From Terriglobia bacterium (GTDB lineage: Bacteria; Acidobacteriota; Terriglobia; Bryobacterales; Bryobacteraceae), in contig JAIQEX010000072.1 in the NCBI GenBank assembly GCA_020073615.1, forward strand, positions 1 through 34,982: 34,982 nt of DNA. Reading direction: 5' to 3'. Made by a program: the position numbers and the translations under genes. The notes under the pieces were generated by a model. That model was given only the letters and a program-made list of their open reading frames with translations, was not told the DNA's origin and made no database searches. Positions within the stretch are counted from its first letter, which is position 1; the number at the start of each line of letters is the position of its first letter. Below are positions 32,254 to 34,982 of the stretch, in pieces.

Positions 32254-32916
32254 TCAGCGATAGACCGCGCAACCACGCGCTTCGAGGTCGCAGATCCAAA
32301 GCGGTAGCGCCAGCGAATCCACCCACCGCAGATCGAGCTTGTCCAGTCGAGGCAGGGCGGCGATGCTCGCAGGCAGGCCGGTGAGCGGGTTCCCGCGGAG
32401 ATCGATCTGCCGCAATTCCTCCAGTTTTCCAACTGACTCCGGCAGCGACGTCAATTCGTTATTCCTGAGGTGCAGCTCCCGCAGCCGCGACAAATGCCCG
32501 ATCGAATCGGGCAGTGAGGTCAGCTTATTACCGGACGCCCGCACCTCGATGAGGCTCGCCATGCGGGTAACCGATTCCGGCAGCTCTGCGAACAGGTTCT
32601 CACTAATGTTCAGGTACCGCAACTTAGTCAGCCGTTCGAGAGATGACGGCAGCATGGTCAACCGATTGTCATGCAGGTAGAGGAAGTCCGTGAGACTTTC
32701 CAGATCGCCCAGCGCATCTGGTACGCTCGTCAGTTGGTTATGCCCGAGATCGAGCATGCGAAGTCTCTTCAGGCGGCCAACCCGGTCCGACACCTCGGAT
32801 AGCTCGTTGTCGGCCAGCACCAGAGTCTCCAGTTCGATTTCGTCCCACACAGAATCCGGTACGCGGCCCAGCCGGCGCTTCCAAAGGTTCAGATGCTGCG
32901 CCGGCGGATGCGACAT
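32254..32916 (-). CDS. Leucine-rich-repeat protein
   Basis: The 220-residue protein consists of about eight tandem leucine-rich repeats of 23 residues, of the bacterial/plant-Ras type (e.g. LRMLDLGHNQLTSVPDALGD and LRELHLRNNELTSLPESVGK), with short N- and C-terminal caps. There is no signal peptide and no attached catalytic domain, so it is a cytoplasmic protein-interaction module. It is convergent with the DUF2934 gene. The ATG at 32916 is 60 nt from the divergent racemase-fold gene, so the two may share a promoter region. Confidence 0.9.
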   Translation of the reverse strand: MSHPPAQHLNLWKRRLGRVPDSVWDEIELETLVLADNELSEVSDRVGRLKRLRMLDLGHNQLTSVPDALGDLESLTDFLYLHDNRLTMLPSSLERLTKLRYLNISENLFAELPESVTRMASLIEVRASGNKLTSLPDSIGHLSRLRELHLRNNELTSLPESVGKLEELRQIDLRGNPLTGLPASIAALPRLDKLDLRWVDSLALPLWICDLEARGCAVYR

Positions 32917-32976
32917 GGCCCGATCTTATCGCAGAGCATCCCCGAGAGGTGGGGCGGCCTTGCGAGAATGGAAGGC

Positions 32977-33606
32977 ATGCGCAATCTTGGATTGATCGGC
33001 GGGCTGGGCCCCGGCGCCACGGTTCACTACTACCGGGAGCTGGCCAAGGCTCAAGCGGGTGAGATGCTGGTGGTCCACGCGGATATGGAACGCGTACGGG
33101 GCGATGTGGAGCGTGGGGACCGCAGCGGGCTGGCCGCGTACTTCGCACGCCTGATCGAGCGGCTCGCGCTCGGCGGAGCGCAACTGGCGGCGATCTCGGC
33201 CGTTACTCCTCATATTTGTATCCGCGAACTGGAGAAGATTTCGCCGCTTCCCCTGGTCAACATCATCGCGGAAACGGCGGCGGAGATTCGTTCGCGCGGC
33301 CTGCGGCGGGTGGCATTGTTCGGCACGCGGTTCGTCGTCGAATCGCGCATGTTCGGCATGCTCGAAGGGGTCGAGGTGGTGGTGCCGGACCAGGTGGACG
33401 CCATTCACCAGGCCTACATGCGGACCGTCGAAGGTGGAACGGAGGGCAGAGCCATTCTGTCGGGAATCGCACGGGAACTCACGGCCGATGCGATCGTGCT
33501 GGCGGGCACTGACCTGGCGCTGATCTTCGATGAGACCAATACGGATTTCCCGCATGTCGATTGCGCCCGGATTCACATTCAGGCTATCGTGCGCAGCCTG
33601 CGTTGA
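32977..33606 (+). CDS. Asp/Glu racemase-fold protein lacking both catalytic cysteines
   Basis: The 209-residue protein begins MRNLGLIGGLGPGATVHYYR and follows the Asp/Glu racemase fold throughout. The first active-site motif (normally ACNTAH) is ISAVTPH (73-79), with Ala75 in place of Cys. The second (normally GCTE) is LAGTDLALIF, with Gly177 in place of Cys. The two-base cysteine mechanism is therefore impossible. It may bind rather than racemise, or use other chemistry. The frame also allows ATG 32968, three codons earlier. 32977 is chosen by the family start. Confidence 0.8.
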   Translation: MRNLGLIGGLGPGATVHYYRELAKAQAGEMLVVHADMERVRGDVERGDRSGLAAYFARLIERLALGGAQLAAISAVTPHICIRELEKISPLPLVNIIAETAAEIRSRGLRRVALFGTRFVVESRMFGMLEGVEVVVPDQVDAIHQAYMRTVEGGTEGRAILSGIARELTADAIVLAGTDLALIFDETNTDFPHVDCARIHIQAIVRSLR

Positions 33607-33706
33607 CCAACCTCTCCCCCGCGCCGGCAGGGCCGCACCCGGCGCGGCAAAGGGTTCCGCGCAATATGCTTAAATGTGCTGTGTGGTCAAACGGTCCGAG
33701 GAATTC

Positions 33707-34982
33707 ATGAGCCGGCTGTCACGGACCGGCCGATCCGTTCTGGGGAGACGCCTGCGCATGCCCGCCATCCTGTGCCTCTGCTCCGTGTCCGCGTTCGCTG
33801 CTCAGTCGCTCATCCTCACCGGCCGGACCGGCGTGGTCACCGTGCCCAACGACCCGTCCTATCAGGGCTCGTCGTACATCGACCTGCGAATTCACGGCTG
33901 GGCCCTTCCCGCAACCTGTCAGAACATCTTTGTGCCCCTCACCTTGCTGCAACTCAGGCTTTGTCCGGGTGGCTCCGCGGGTCCCCTGCAATTCGACGAC
34001 TATACGGACAAGGTAAAAGATAACGGCGTTTTCATCAACCCCGCGAACACGGCGGATTTACTGATTCGAGTTCACCGGGACCTTGCAGCCATGCAGCTCG
34101 TCATCGAAATCTGGAACGCGAACGGAACCGGCTATGCGTCCGCCGCCTCGCCCATTCTATCCGTGGGAGTGTTTCATCTGCCTTCCGAGGCGCAGATCGG
34201 AGATGCGGGACTGTCCTTGAATCTGGCCTTCCTTCGCTGGTACTCCGGTGTCATCCCCACTGGGGCGGCACCCCCGTTGGGAGCGCCTGGAGGGGATCTC
34301 GCGGATTGGGAATTCGAGTCCGATGCGAACGACCAAAGCGGACACCAGTTGACATTCGACCTGACGCCACCGGTAAGCCGTCCTTCCAGGCGATTTCCGG
34401 GGCTGAAGAACACCTCCTTCACAACGACTCCCGCCTATCCACCAGCCTGCAACGCGGGAGCGTCACAAACGTTTCGAGCCGGGACGCCGGCGATGCTCGA
34501 TGGGACTCGCTCCTTTCCCCTGGATGGCAGCGGCACCTTGACGTACTCGTGGGCACAGGTTGCAAGTACGGTCGACCTACCGCTGCAAACTGTAACATGG
34601 TCTTCCACCACGTCCGAAAAACCGGTAGTCACCGGCTTGGCCGCGGGACCATTCGATGTTCAATTGACGGTCACCGATGGAAGCGGCCAGTCTGCCTCCT
34701 GCACAGTCCATCATAGCGTCGTGGGCACAGACGACCTGGGGCGCGTCACGGGCATCCCCGCCGGGATAGACACCATCCTGGGTCCGATGACCGCCATGGG
34801 CGTGAATCCGTGGCCGTGGGCCGATACCGCGCAGATTGCCTGGGCGCAGCGCTACGGCGGCTGGCAGGGGACTATCCCCGCGCCGGGCGGCACCTTTGTG
34901 GACAACTGGCGCACGCCGGACCCTCCCGCCACACCGGGAACCATCAGCGTGACCAACGGCTCGGGCACGGTCACGGGCAGCG
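33707..34982 (+). CDS. Large secreted PKD-like-domain protein, 3' end beyond the window
   Basis: An uninterrupted frame from ATG 33707 (GAGGA 4-5 nt upstream) runs to the edge, giving 425 codons so far. A signal peptide (MPAILCLCSVSAFAAQ after a basic N-tail of 17 residues) is followed by a beta-rich first domain (about 35-220) and then a PKD/Ig-like domain. That domain shows FRAGTPAMLDGTRSFPLDGS, then TYSWAQVAST and FDVQLTVTDGSGQSASCTVH. A further segment is Trp- and Gly-rich (YGGWQGTIPAPGGTFVDNW). It looks like a long extracellular adhesin or carbohydrate-related protein, and could be a substrate of the secretion system. The function cannot be assigned without the rest. Confidence 0.75.
   Translation, partial: MSRLSRTGRSVLGRRLRMPAILCLCSVSAFAAQSLILTGRTGVVTVPNDPSYQGSSYIDLRIHGWALPATCQNIFVPLTLLQLRLCPGGSAGPLQFDDYTDKVKDNGVFINPANTADLLIRVHRDLAAMQLVIEIWNANGTGYASAASPILSVGVFHLPSEAQIGDAGLSLNLAFLRWYSGVIPTGAAPPLGAPGGDLADWEFESDANDQSGHQLTFDLTPPVSRPSRRFPGLKNTSFTTTPAYPPACNAGASQTFRAGTPAMLDGTRSFPLDGSGTLTYSWAQVASTVDLPLQTVTWSSTTSEKPVVTGLAAGPFDVQLTVTDGSGQSASCTVHHSVVGTDDLGRVTGIPAGIDTILGPMTAMGVNPWPWADTAQIAWAQRYGGWQGTIPAPGGTFVDNWRTPDPPATPGTISVTNGSGTVTGS

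Overview
The window is a GC-rich bacterial chromosome segment that most resembles an acidobacterium of the Solibacteraceae/Bryobacterales type. This is inferred from gene content (an ECF sigma factor leading a general secretory operon, DUF3309, CsbD and DUF2934 small proteins, an orphan flbD-motA-motB cluster), from frequent TTG/GTG starts behind strong Shine-Dalgarno sequences, and from multi-hairpin intergenic repeats. No rRNA or tRNA gene and no phage, transposase or CRISPR array was seen.

Region 1 (about 63-11071, all minus strand) is one tightly packed operon. In transcription order it encodes an ECF sigma factor, its zinc-finger membrane anti-sigma factor, a secreted protein of unknown function, and type II secretion components GspE, F, G, H, I, J, K, L, M and a GspC-like protein, then a Pro/Ala-rich secreted protein. 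Nearly every junction is a 4-nt overlap, a longer overlap or a gap of a few bases. The secretin GspD and the prepilin peptidase are not in the window. Two sequence oddities sit inside the operon: a G-quadruplex motif just upstream of gspF, and a 57-nt palindromic repeat read in frame within the GspK leader peptide.

Region 2 (11185-12223) holds two decaying toxin-antitoxin modules in divergent orientation: a RelE/ParE-type module whose toxin has lost its middle, and a VapBC module with a nonsense codon in VapB and an internal deletion in VapC.

Region 3 (12240-15543, minus strand) is a copper/redox module: a 39-codon leader ORF overlapping a Tat-exported multicopper oxidase, then an 88-nt four-hairpin repeat, then a SCO1/SenC copper chaperone fused to a cytochrome c domain.

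Region 4 (15951-18343) is a stress/envelope group: DUF3309 micro-protein, CsbD-like protein, a glycine-zipper general-stress protein and a phospholipase-D-like protein. Region 5 (18441-24903) has a secreted protein with a divergent kinase-like motif set, a GT-C glycosyltransferase, an MsbA-type ABC exporter, a secreted hypothetical protein and a secreted PAP2 phosphatase. Several of these have envelope or lipid roles.

Region 6 (25278-27367) is flbD-motA-motB, the flagellar stator, with a MotA that carries long Lys/Ala/Pro tails. Region 7 (27446-34982) holds a zinc alcohol dehydrogenase, a secreted S9/DPP-IV-type peptidase with polyglutamine tracts, a DUF2934 protein, a leucine-rich-repeat protein, an Asp/Glu racemase-fold protein lacking both catalytic cysteines, and the 5' part of a large secreted protein that runs off the right edge.
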